Shown here: piece after piece, positions 1-7,322 of the stretch
Layout of the letters: each line of letters starts with the position of its first letter
How positions within the stretch are numbered: the first letter of the stretch is position 1
NCBI RefSeq assembly: GCF_028275115.1
Contig: NZ_JAQCNH010000078.1
Location: 28,937-92,936, forward strand
DNA length: 64,000 bases
Source: Halorientalis sp.
GTDB lineage: Archaea; Halobacteriota; Halobacteria; Halobacteriales; Haloarculaceae
Reading direction: 5' to 3'
Made by a program: the position numbers and the translations under genes
Notes under the pieces: generated by a model
Databases searched by the model: none
What the model was told of the DNA's origin: nothing
The model's input: only the letters and a program-made list of their open reading frames with translations

Positions 1-786
1 TCTCTCGATGACGCCGCGGAGAACGTCGAAGCTATCATCGACGCACAGCGCCGTGCGGCCGACCGCTATGTCGACACAAACGCCGACTGCGGGACGCTGC
101 TGTCGCAACTCGGCTCGGGCGCTGTCGTCGGCGGACGGACCCACGACGAGGCCCCGTTCCTCGACGGCGTGGTCGCCGACGGCTTCCGCTGGCGACTCGA
201 CGGTAGCTCCGCGTCGTTCAGGGGCGCGCTCGTGTTCGAGAGCCAGTCGGTGGTCGACACCGCGGCGGTCGAGACCTTCGTCAGCGAGCAAACCTTGTTC
301 GACCCGCTCTCCTCGCCGTCGGTCAACGCGGTCGGCCGGACCGCCGTCGTCGACGGCACGGCCGACACCGGCTCGGTCCAGATGCTGGGCCCGCAGTACG
401 GGTCCTCGGGCGGCGAGCGCGACCGCCCGCCACAGGTGTCGTTCTCGTGGGACTACGAGCGCCGCGGCGACGGGGTGGGCATCACGACCGTCTCTCACGA
501 CGGCGGGGATTCGGTCAGGGCGAGCGAACTCGTCTTCCGCGGGGACGGGTTCGTCGGTGCCGGATCGATTCCCGAGACGGTGGCCGGCGAACTGGACGTA
601 ACAGAGAGCGGTGAGCAGTGGCCGGCCGCGTTCGCCTCCGGGAACGTCGGCAGCGACGCCGCCGTCGTCGCGGGCGATCAGGCTCGCCTCGGCGTCGCCA
701 GCGACGCGAAGATTTCGCTGGTCTGGGGGTCGGCAGACAGCGACGTGTCCGCGACGCTGTCGGCGTACGGAGGGCCGGACGGCTAA
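1..786 (+). CDS. Secreted/surface protein fragment with type IV pilin-like C-terminal domain (5' end outside window)
   Basis: The frame is open from the first base, so the true start lies upstream. About 261 residues are visible. The C-terminal part holds a beta-rich stretch, PQVSFSWDYE, then TVSHDGGDSVRASELVFRGDG, then VVAGDQARLGV. This is the layout of the globular domain found after the N-terminal helix of many haloarchaeal pilin-like proteins, with the typical 'thxGGD' and 'G(D)xxxV' signatures. The lipoprotein encoded at 17087-17917 carries the same arrangement (HQGGDRVRADALFVRGDG, VVAGDSLTVGV), so the two share a domain. The N-terminal part is not recognised. Its stop codon overlaps the stop of the convergent next gene. 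Exact function is unknown; a surface or adhesion role is inferred. Confidence 0.75.
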   Translation, partial: SLDDAAENVEAIIDAQRRAADRYVDTNADCGTLLSQLGSGAVVGGRTHDEAPFLDGVVADGFRWRLDGSSASFRGALVFESQSVVDTAAVETFVSEQTLFDPLSSPSVNAVGRTAVVDGTADTGSVQMLGPQYGSSGGERDRPPQVSFSWDYERRGDGVGITTVSHDGGDSVRASELVFRGDGFVGAGSIPETVAGELDVTESGEQWPAAFASGNVGSDAAVVAGDQARLGVASDAKISLVWGSADSDVSATLSAYGGPDG

Positions 787-986
787 AGTTCTTCCACGTC
801 GTCGGCCGTCGCGTCGCGGTCGTCGGGCAACCGGTCGATGCACTCCGAACAGAGGAGCCACTCCGAGCCGTCGGCCAACTCCAGCGCTAGCCCCACGGCG
901 CGGTCGCCGCCGAACGACCAGATGTCCGCGATGCCACCCGCCACCTCGACGCGCTCCCCGCAGCCGTCACAGGGCTCGTGTGCCAT
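783..986 (-). CDS. Small zinc-ribbon protein
   Basis: A 67-residue protein with CDGC near the N-terminus and CSEC near the C-terminus, the arrangement of a two-knuckle zinc ribbon, followed by a very acidic tail. Many such short CxxC proteins occur in haloarchaea without assigned function. It could bind nucleic acid or a protein partner, but the sequence does not say which. It runs convergently to the pilin-like gene and the two stop codons overlap within 783-786. The gene lies downstream of, and on the same strand as, the MinD-like gene (38 bp gap), so co-transcription is possible. Confidence 0.7.
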   Translation of the reverse strand: MAHEPCDGCGERVEVAGGIADIWSFGGDRAVGLALELADGSEWLLCSECIDRLPDDRDATADDVEEL

Positions 987-1024
987 GGTGGCTGTTGGGC
1001 CGCCCGTGGCTTGGCGGTTCCGGC

Positions 1025-1744
1025 CTACAGCAGTCCCTCCTCCGGGAAGTTCAGTTCCAGATCGGTGCCCAGCACCCGCTCTACGGCGACTGCGACCGCG
1101 GGCGCGAACTCGGTGTCGGGGTCGGCACAGACAGGCAGGTCCGCCACTGTCCGCACGTCGCTCTCGGGGATGGTGGCGTCGGCGGCTTCGACGGCCCCGA
1201 CCGCCCGGGTCGCGACGACGGCGTCGACCGGTGCGCCGAGGTCGTGGAGGCGGTCACGCATGGTCGGGAGTCGGTCCAGTCCGCGCTCGCTGTCGGGCGC
1301 GACGAGAGCCACGCGGTCGGCGCTCGTGACCGCTGCGACGGCCTGGTTGGTCGCGACTGGCGGCGTATCCACGAGAACGTGATCGAACCGCCGTGCCGCC
1401 GAATCGAGCAGGCTCTCGAACCGCCGCGCTGCTTCGGGTGTCTTCGCTCGTGCGAGTCGCTCGAACGGGGCCCGAGCGGCGCAGGCGGCAAGCCGGCCCG
1501 GCACGTCGACGGCGAGGTCGACGAGTCCGTCGGACAGTTCACCCGGCCCGGTACAGAGGGCGGTCAGGTCCGGGTTGATGCGACCGGGGACGTGCGCCGC
1601 CAGCCCCTGCGTGGCGAAGGCAGCGTCCAGCAGGGCCACGTCTCGGCCGGCCCGCGCCAGGGTCGCGCCGAACTCGACGGTCGTCCGCGTCGTGCCCGCA
1701 CCGCCGGCCGTCCCGGCGAGCGCGAGCATCGATCTGCTGGTCAC
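1025..1744 (-). CDS. MinD/ParA-like P-loop protein with degenerate Walker A
   Basis: The 239-residue protein has the MinD/ParA/BioD fold pattern: an N-terminal glycine loop (residues 11-22, GTAGGAGTTRTT), then VALLDAAF, then FDHVLVDTPPV as the Walker B-like strand near residue 140, and later VDAVVATRAVG. In active MinD proteins the loop is KGGxGKTT. Here both the signature lysine and the P-loop lysine are missing, so ATP hydrolysis is doubtful. The start is taken as GTG at 1744 because a TATA-like TTTTTATTC (1767-1775) lies about 27 nt upstream, fitting a leaderless mRNA. An ATG at 1729 is the alternative. The role is unknown: it could be a pseudo-enzyme that binds nucleotides or partners. 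Confidence 0.75.
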   Translation of the reverse strand: MTSRSMLALAGTAGGAGTTRTTVEFGATLARAGRDVALLDAAFATQGLAAHVPGRINPDLTALCTGPGELSDGLVDLAVDVPGRLAACAARAPFERLARAKTPEAARRFESLLDSAARRFDHVLVDTPPVATNQAVAAVTSADRVALVAPDSERGLDRLPTMRDRLHDLGAPVDAVVATRAVGAVEAADATIPESDVRTVADLPVCADPDTEFAPAVAVAVERVLGTDLELNFPEEGLL

Positions 1745-1766
1745 GGTTGGGCCTGGTTCCCCTCTA

Positions 1767-1775
1767 GAATAAAAA
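1767..1775 (-). promoter_or_regulatory. TATA-like element of the MinD-like gene
   Basis: Read on the minus strand this is TTTTTATTC, centred about 27 nt before the GTG codon at 1744. That is the usual distance between the archaeal TATA box and the transcription start, so it supports the GTG start and a leaderless transcript. Confidence 0.45.
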
Positions 1776-1791
1776 CCTACGTACCGACGAC

Positions 1792-2226
1792 TCAGTGCTG
1801 CGCCGCGATGTCGTCGGCGATGTCGGCCAGTTCCGCGTCGTCGAGGTCGGGCGCGCTGCCGCCGACGGCGTGGATGGAACCGCCGCCATCGTCGGCGAAA
1901 CGTGGGACGACGTGGCCGTGGACGTGTGGTACTTCCTGTCCGCTCTCCTCGCCGTTGTTGAATCCGACGTTGCTCGCCGGGGCGTCGACGGCGGCCTCGG
2001 CAGCCGGCACGAGGTCGTGGACGGCGGCGTACAGCGCCTCCGCCGTGTCGTCCGATAGGTCGTTCAATCGCTCGTGGTGGTCTCTCGGGATGACCAGCGT
2101 GTGACCCGGCGCGAGTGGATTCGCATCGAGGAAGGCGAACACTTGGTCGTCCTCGTAGACGGTGTGGCTCGGAATCTCCCCCGCGACGATCTGGCAGAAG
2201 ATACAGTCGTTATCTGAACCTGACAT
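1792..2226 (-). CDS. HIT family nucleotide hydrolase/transferase
   Basis: A 144-residue HIT-domain protein. It has the catalytic histidine triad H-V-H-G-H-V at residues 101-106 (H101, H103, H105), the upstream FLDANPLAPGHTLVIP segment and an N-terminal CxxC (C8, C11) typical of Hint/Hit proteins. The family cleaves or transfers nucleotidyl groups, for example from adenosine phosphoramidates or dinucleoside polyphosphates; the substrate here is not determined. The ATG at 2226 (MSGSDND) is preferred over an ATG four codons further upstream because the conserved HIT start (DCIFC) follows it closely. Confidence 0.93.
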   Translation of the reverse strand: MSGSDNDCIFCQIVAGEIPSHTVYEDDQVFAFLDANPLAPGHTLVIPRDHHERLNDLSDDTAEALYAAVHDLVPAAEAAVDAPASNVGFNNGEESGQEVPHVHGHVVPRFADDGGGSIHAVGGSAPDLDDAELADIADDIAAQH

Positions 2227-2789
2227 ACGATCTATCACCTGTTAGCACCGTTTGATGCCATTCCAAACTAACACTGCCGAGAACAAGAGTTTGGTGTCAA
2301 ATGTTCGATTAATCGGCCTATCTGAACTGTGCGTGCCCGTGCTGTACTGTGCTGTAGTATACACCACTCGTGTACACTAACACGGAGGCGACTGCGTACA
2401 AGCACGGGAGCGAGTGAGCCACAGGCTCTAAATCGTCAAAGTTCCGGGCGTAATCCTGAGACTGCGACAGTCCCCGAACAGTTACCAAGAGCATCATTCT
2501 TAAAAGTCGTCGAGGGACCGAAACAGGCGCTCATCGCCTCCTGGACAGTGTAATAGTGCCAAACCTGGCGCGTCGCTGTCGGTACATACGGAATGCCACG
2601 ACCGTGCGCTCGCCACACGAACAGGGGGCCAGCCATGAGCCGACAGCGGGGTGGACTCCGTACAGTTCACGACAAAAAACATAAGATTTATTCTGTTGAT
2701 TATACGTATATAATGCGTCGAATGCGTAGACATATTGGCCTCCATGTGGTCGGACTGGGACGGAACGAACGACGAACCCAGACCGATGG
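2227..2789. other. Intergenic region, no supported gene
   Basis: This 563-bp stretch has no reading frame with protein-like composition. It contains an imperfect inverted repeat (TAGTATACAC at 2355-2364 against GTGTACACTA at 2370-2379, nine of ten pairs), which could be an operator for either flanking gene. From about 2675 it becomes AT-rich and contains the TATA region of the next gene. It separates divergent transcription units. Confidence 0.6.
2700..2713 (+). promoter_or_regulatory. TATA box region of the MscS-like gene
   Basis: TTATACGTATATAA stands out in an AT-rich island and contains the perfect palindrome TATACGTATA. It lies about 90 bp before the coding start, so a 5' leader of roughly 60 nt is expected. 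Confidence 0.5.
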
Positions 2790-2798
2790 GTGGAACCG

Positions 2799-3494
2799 AT
2801 GAACGGCTTCGATACGATTCTCCAGACGGCTGGTGGGCAGCAACCGCTCGGTGGTGTATTACAAGGAATTATCAACTTGATCCTGTTCCCGGTGCAGCTC
2901 ATTCTGGCAGTCGTCCTGCCGCTTCTCGGGCTGTACGTCATAGGGCCACGGGTCGGGAAGCGCATCACGGCGGTCGGTCGGCGCGTCGCGTTCGGCGAAG
3001 CACTCATGGAGACGCCGCTGGGGGCGTTCTTCCGAGACGAGGGCGAGGTTGACGACGCTATCACGAAACTCATTTCATACTTTTTATTTATCGTCGCGCT
3101 CGTGTTCTCCTTCGGTATCCTCGGGTCGAATCGGATTATCAACTACATCGCTGCCGGCGCCAACTACTACCCCTCGTTTTTTGGCGGGGTACTGATGCTA
3201 CTCGTTGGGTTCGTAATCGCCGGGTACGTCGCTCGGAATATCAAGCAGTCCGAGACTGTCGGGAGCACCAAGCTCACGCCGGTCCTCTCGCTGACGGCGA
3301 AGATGGTGATATACTTCGTCTCGATTACGCTCGCGCTCGACGCCTTCGGTTACAGCACGACTATCCTGAATACGCTGGCTCAGGCGGTCGCCATCGGACT
3401 CGGCCTCGGCATTGCGCTGGCCGTCGGCATCAGCGTCGGGTTGGGCGGCCAGGACTATGTTGCCAGCAGAATCGACGACTGGCTCGCGGAGTGA
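2799..3494 (+). CDS. Membrane protein with mechanosensitive-channel-type conserved TM helix
   Basis: About 231 residues with five or so hydrophobic segments. The last one (AVAIGLGLGIALAVGISVGLGGQDYVASRIDDW) resembles the pore-lining TM3 of MscS proteins (glycine/alanine-rich, then G-GxQ). Proteins of the 'mechanosensitive ion channel, conserved TM helix' class have this helix but lack the large beta domain of MscS, and this protein ends right after it. Channel activity is inferred only. The ATG at 2799 is used; an in-frame GTG at 2790 is possible. The convergent gene ends 3 bp downstream. Confidence 0.8.
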   Translation: MNGFDTILQTAGGQQPLGGVLQGIINLILFPVQLILAVVLPLLGLYVIGPRVGKRITAVGRRVAFGEALMETPLGAFFRDEGEVDDAITKLISYFLFIVALVFSFGILGSNRIINYIAAGANYYPSFFGGVLMLLVGFVIAGYVARNIKQSETVGSTKLTPVLSLTAKMVIYFVSITLALDAFGYSTTILNTLAQAVAIGLGLGIALAVGISVGLGGQDYVASRIDDWLAE

Positions 3495-3497
3495 ACG

Positions 3498-3875
3498 CTA
3501 CCCGAACAACAGGGCCGCATTGACCAGCGTCGCACCGAGCCACGGGAGTGCGAGTCCAAGCGGGACGACGACGCGTTCGTGCTCGGGCATCGCGAGCCAG
3601 GTCGTCAGGCCGAGACCGACGGCGACACCCTTCAGCGCGCCTAACATGCCGATGCCGCCGTCGGCGATGGCCGTCCGAACTATCGGGTTGCCTTCGGTCA
3701 GTCCCTGCGTGAGCCCCTGTCGCGTCAACACGATGTCGCCCAGTAAGGTGACGGCGACCAGTGCCCACAACCACTGCTCCCGGCGACTGGCCGCCAGTAC
3801 TATCCGTTCGACGTAGCCGCTGTGCGCCTGTTGCTCGTCGGGTACCCCACCCGTGTCGTACGCGTCTGTTGCCAT
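3498..3875 (-). CDS. Small integral membrane protein (DUF5658-like)
   Basis: A 125-residue protein with a short polar N-terminus, then three to four membrane segments: WLWALVAVTLLGDIVLTRQGL, IGMLGALKGVAVGLGLTTWL, and VVVPLGLALPWLGATLVNAALL. The pattern 'D-xxxT-xxGL-xxGNPxxR' matches small haloarchaeal membrane proteins of the DUF5658 type, whose function is unknown. The ATG at 3875 is chosen; a GTG at 3893 would add six residues. It faces the MscS-like gene with only 3 bp between the stops. Confidence 0.75.
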   Translation of the reverse strand: MATDAYDTGGVPDEQQAHSGYVERIVLAASRREQWLWALVAVTLLGDIVLTRQGLTQGLTEGNPIVRTAIADGGIGMLGALKGVAVGLGLTTWLAMPEHERVVVPLGLALPWLGATLVNAALLFG

Positions 3876-4049
3876 GTCCGTCGACCCCACCACATCGCCG
3901 CGACCGCCCCACTAGTGCAGGCCGCGACGCCAGGTGCCGTACTGTGTTCTTTACTTACCGATCTTTCGGAAATAAGCTTTCGATCCGCTTCACCGGACCG
4001 AACGACGTCATTACCGCGGACTAGCCTCGTTCAGTGTGCTGAGGCAAAC

Positions 4050-4058
4050 AGTTAATAC
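4050..4058 (+). promoter_or_regulatory. TATA-like element before the 4078 gene
   Basis: AGTTAATAC is centred about 24 nt before the ATG at 4078. This is the spacing of a leaderless haloarchaeal promoter and helps choose that start. Confidence 0.4.
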
Positions 4059-4077
4059 CAATTCGTCTGAAAACTGT

Positions 4078-4506
4078 ATGAGAATGACTCGCAGTGTTGG
4101 GCGTCCGATACGGACGGCCGCCCTCGGATTCGGGCTGCTCTGGATGGCAAGTGTCGTGTTCACCGCGCCCGTACTGGCACAGAGCGGCAGTGCAGGGACG
4201 GGCGGCCCCAGTTTCTGGTACGTGACGAGTCTCATCGCACAGGTGATGCTCTCTATTGGTGCGGTCGGATTCGTCGTCCAGGCCGCACGAGCGTACGGCG
4301 GTGAGATCGGCAAGGCGCTCTACGTCGCTGGCGGGGGCGTCATCGTCTTCGCCGTCTGGCGACTGCTCGACGGCGCGGTCAAGATCATGGACCTCCAGAG
4401 CCCCGGCGAAAGCATCGAGAGTGCGGTGTATCTCGTGACGACGGCGCTCCTCCTCGCCGGCTTCTACATGCTCTGGGAGACGATGAGCGAACACAGCCCG
4501 GCTTGA
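4078..4506 (+). CDS. Membrane protein with N-terminal signal sequence, unknown function
   Basis: The 142-residue product starts MRMTRSVGRP, has a signal-like helix ending near APVLAQSG, then three more hydrophobic stretches (SLIAQVMLSIGAVGFVVQAA, ALYVAGGGVIVFAVWRLL, YLVTTALLLAGFYMLW). No enzymatic motif is seen and I do not recognise the family. Start choice rests on the TATA-like element 24 nt upstream; a second ATG at 4084 is close. The next gene begins 2 bp after the stop, so the two are probably co-transcribed. Confidence 0.75.
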   Translation: MRMTRSVGRPIRTAALGFGLLWMASVVFTAPVLAQSGSAGTGGPSFWYVTSLIAQVMLSIGAVGFVVQAARAYGGEIGKALYVAGGGVIVFAVWRLLDGAVKIMDLQSPGESIESAVYLVTTALLLAGFYMLWETMSEHSPA

Positions 4507-4507
4507 G

Positions 4508-5209
4508 ATGACCAGCTACGAACGACTCGCCGAGCGGCTGATCGAGACCCAGCGGACCATGATCGGCAGGCGCGCCGTCGACATCGCTCGCTCTGTCGAC
4601 GGACTGTCCGTGACCGACGACGGCGCAGTCGCGGACATCGCCGACGACGACCGGACGGTTATCGACGAACTGGTCGAATCTTACACCGACGTAATGGGTG
4701 ACTCGGCCCGCACCAGACTCACAGACGTGGCGAGCGAGTACGACGACCTCACGCTTCCCGAGACCCTGGACGGGCCGGCGACCGCCGACGATGCGGCGTC
4801 CAACGGGGAGGCCACTGCCGCGGACGTGGACGAAGCCGTCTCGGCGGCCGAGGACGACACACGGAGCGAGGACGTGGTCACGGACATCTGGGGCGAGGAC
4901 GCGACAGCCGAGACCGAGGCGGCCGCCGACCCCTCCCCCATCGACGTGGTCGACGGGTCGTTCGCTACCATCTACATCAGCGCCACGGGCGCTCGCGGTC
5001 AGGGCCCCGTTCCGGTCGGCCGGCTCATCGTCGATACCGTCCTCGCCGAGACGGAACTCGAACCGGACGACCTGGAGCATCTGTCGACGTACGTTTCCGC
5101 CGACGAGGTCGTCGCACTCGCCGAGGACGACGACCGGACGTCGCTTTCTTTTGCTATCGAACACTACGAAGTCCGCCTCGACGAAGACGGGTCGGTCACC
5201 GTGATGTGA
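4508..5209 (+). CDS. Acidic soluble protein with HalOD1-like C-terminal segment
   Basis: The 233-residue protein has three parts. Residues 1-80 form a helical region rich in charged residues. Residues 80-155 are a low-complexity acidic linker. The C-terminal 70 residues read VPVGRLIVDTVLAETELEPDDLEHLSTYVSADEVV and end in RTSLSFAIEHYEVRLDEDGSVTV. That layout resembles HalOD1, a haloarchaeal output domain often fused to signalling proteins, whose end usually reads 'F-y-xxx-V-dxdGxV-V'. The match is from memory of the family and is an inference. It directly follows the membrane protein gene (2 bp), suggesting a functional pair. Confidence 0.7.
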   Translation: MTSYERLAERLIETQRTMIGRRAVDIARSVDGLSVTDDGAVADIADDDRTVIDELVESYTDVMGDSARTRLTDVASEYDDLTLPETLDGPATADDAASNGEATAADVDEAVSAAEDDTRSEDVVTDIWGEDATAETEAAADPSPIDVVDGSFATIYISATGARGQGPVPVGRLIVDTVLAETELEPDDLEHLSTYVSADEVVALAEDDDRTSLSFAIEHYEVRLDEDGSVTVM

Positions 5210-5262
5210 CCGCACGAGACGGGAGAAACAACTATTGGTCTCGACCCGATACCAAGTGTCAT

Positions 5263-6414
5263 ATGAGAGATGCACTCATCGTCGACGCGGTACGGACGCC
5301 CTTCGGCAAACAGAACGGCTCGTTCAGGGACACGCACCCACAGGACCTGGCGGCGGAGCCGCTGACAGCGCTGGCGGAACGGAACGAGTTCGACGGCGAG
5401 GAGACCGTTGAGGACGTCGTCTACGGCTGTGTCACGCCAGTCGACGAGCAGGGACTCAATATCGCTCGCCTCGCACCGATGGTCGCCGGTTGGGGCGACC
5501 GGGTGCCCGGCGTCCAGCTGAACCGGATGTGTGGCTCGGGCCAGCAGGCGGTCAACTTCGCCGCGACGAACGTCATGGCCGGGCAACACGACGTACTCGT
5601 CGCCGGTGGGGTCGAACACATGACCCGTGTGCCGATGGGCTCGGACGGAAACAGTGTCACGGAGACCTACTTCGAGGAGTTCGACGAGGTGACGACGCAG
5701 GGCGAGGGTGCCGAACGTATCGCCGAGGAGTACGGCTTCAGCCGGCAGGAACTGGACGGACTCGCCGCCGACTCCCAACAGCGCTGGGGCGACGCCTGGG
5801 AGGCCGGCCACTACGACGACCAGATCACGCCGGTCGAGACGGAGCTCGACGGCGAGGCTGTCACCGTCGAGCAGGACGAGCACCCACGCCCCGAAACCGA
5901 CGCGGAGACTCTCTCCGGGCTCCCCCTCTCGTTCCGTCAGGAGGGCAACGGCGTCCACCACGCCGGCAACTCCTCGGGCATCGTCGACGGCGCCGCGGGC
6001 CTGCTGGTTGCCAGCGAGGACGCCGTCGAGGAACACGACTGGGACCCGATGGCTCGTATCGTCGCCACCGATGTCGTCGGCGTCGACCCGATTACGATGC
6101 TGAAAGGCCCCATTCCGGCGACGGAGGGGGTTCTCGAGAAGGCCGAGATGGCCGTCGAAGACATCGACATCTTCGAGGTCAACGAGGCGTTCGCCGCCGT
6201 CGTCGCCGCGTGGCTCGAAGAGACCGGCGCGTCCTGGGAGGACACCAACGTCAACGGTGGCGCCATCGCCCACGGCCACCCGCTGGGCGCGACCGGCGGT
6301 GCCCTGCTGACGAAACTCGCCCACGAACTCCAGCGGACGGGTCAAGACTACGCGCTGTCGACCATGTGCATCGGGTTCGGGCAGGGCGTGGCGACGATAA
6401 TCGAGCGAGTGTAA
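5263..6414 (+). CDS. Thiolase (acetyl-CoA C-acyltransferase)
   Basis: A 383-residue thiolase. It has the N-terminal VDAVRTPFGK motif, the nucleophilic cysteine in NRMCGSGQQA (C90), the GGVEHMT segment, the late active-site histidine in GGAIAHGHPLGATG and the second cysteine in CIGFGQG. The enzyme cleaves 3-ketoacyl-CoA in beta-oxidation or condenses acyl-CoAs in the reverse direction; the sequence does not settle the direction. The ATG at 5263 fits the thiolase start (MRDALIVDAVRTP). No other beta-oxidation gene is adjacent, though a FadF-like electron-transfer protein is encoded at 28938-31142. Confidence 0.93.
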   Translation: MRDALIVDAVRTPFGKQNGSFRDTHPQDLAAEPLTALAERNEFDGEETVEDVVYGCVTPVDEQGLNIARLAPMVAGWGDRVPGVQLNRMCGSGQQAVNFAATNVMAGQHDVLVAGGVEHMTRVPMGSDGNSVTETYFEEFDEVTTQGEGAERIAEEYGFSRQELDGLAADSQQRWGDAWEAGHYDDQITPVETELDGEAVTVEQDEHPRPETDAETLSGLPLSFRQEGNGVHHAGNSSGIVDGAAGLLVASEDAVEEHDWDPMARIVATDVVGVDPITMLKGPIPATEGVLEKAEMAVEDIDIFEVNEAFAAVVAAWLEETGASWEDTNVNGGAIAHGHPLGATGGALLTKLAHELQRTGQDYALSTMCIGFGQGVATIIERV

Positions 6415-6659
6415 GCCTACGCTCTTCGCCAGTGGGTACGCGACGCGCAACCGTTAAAAAAGCCGGGCGTGCAATCGGCGTGTGCCCTGTGCGACACGGA
6501 CGGCGCGCCGCTCTTGCCCGCTTCACCGCACCGTCGAACTGCTCTTTGACCGCTACACGGTCAGGAAAACCGCCGGCACCCCGATGAGCGTGAGCCGGAG
6601 CCAGCGAAGCACGGTCGGCGTCGCGTGTAGCTGTTTCGGTGAGTGCCCGGTCCCAGGGC

Positions 6660-7258
6660 TCAGTCGTTCGAGGCCACCAGGGAATCGACGTAACGGTCGG
6701 CGACTCCCGGAAGCGACTCGCCGACGTCCATCCCGAGCGAGAGGTAGAAGCCGGTCGCGCCGTCGGCCGCTGCGAGCAGGAAGGCGGCGGTTGGCCGCGG
6801 GTCCACGTCCTCCTCGAAGGTGCCGTCCGCGACACCGGCTTTGACAATCTCGGCCAGCACGTCTATCGTGTTCCCTTCGAGTGCCAGCAGTGGGTCTCGG
6901 AGTGTCTCGTTAGGGGTGCGTGGGCGAGCAACTCCATGACGGCGACGTCGACGCCGCGGCGTTCGGTGTCGTCGCGGTCGGTAAAGAGGAGGTCACACGC
7001 TTCTCGAAGCCGGGACTCGGGGTCGTTCGCGTCGAGTGCGTCGAGTTCACGACTCAGGAAGCCGGCCGCCGCCTCGAGAAAGGCCACGACCATCTCGTCT
7101 TTCGAGTCGTAGTGGTAGTACAGCCCGGCCCCGCTCAACTCGCTTTCGGCGGCGATTTTCGCCGTGGTGAGCCGGGCGTACCCGTGTTCGGCGAGCGCCT
7201 CTCTGACCGCACCCGCGACCGCTGCCGTCGTGTCGGGCGGAACGGGCTCCTCTTCCAT
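6660..7258 (-). pseudogene. TetR family regulator, disrupted by a single-base frameshift
   Basis: The N-terminal part (from ATG 7258) has a TetR helix-turn-helix, with LTTAKIAAESELSGAGLYYHYDSKDEM around residues 30-57. The frame then runs out with THCWHSKGTR and a stop near 6863. The true continuation is one frame over: ETLRDPLLALEGN, then DVLAEIVKAGVADGTF, down to the stop at 6660. The junction is at about 6908-6918 in VMELLAHAPL. The span is 599 nt, one short of 200 codons, so a single missing base explains it. It may be a real mutation or a sequence error. If intact, the protein would be a one-domain repressor of unknown ligand. Confidence 0.8.
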
Positions 7259-7322
7259 GCCCACGAGTGAGTGTTCAGTTGTATGCCCCTTTCGCTCCGA
7301 ACCGGCTGACATACGCGGGCCG

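Noticed and set aside
611..2104. Long plus-strand frame of 497 codons across the MinD-like and HIT genes
   Set aside because: It is the antisense shadow of two well supported minus-strand genes; its translation is Arg/Pro-rich with no family motif.
2329..2636. Short frames in the 2.2-2.8 kb gap
   Set aside because: Both strands give unconvincing composition and no motif; treated as intergenic.
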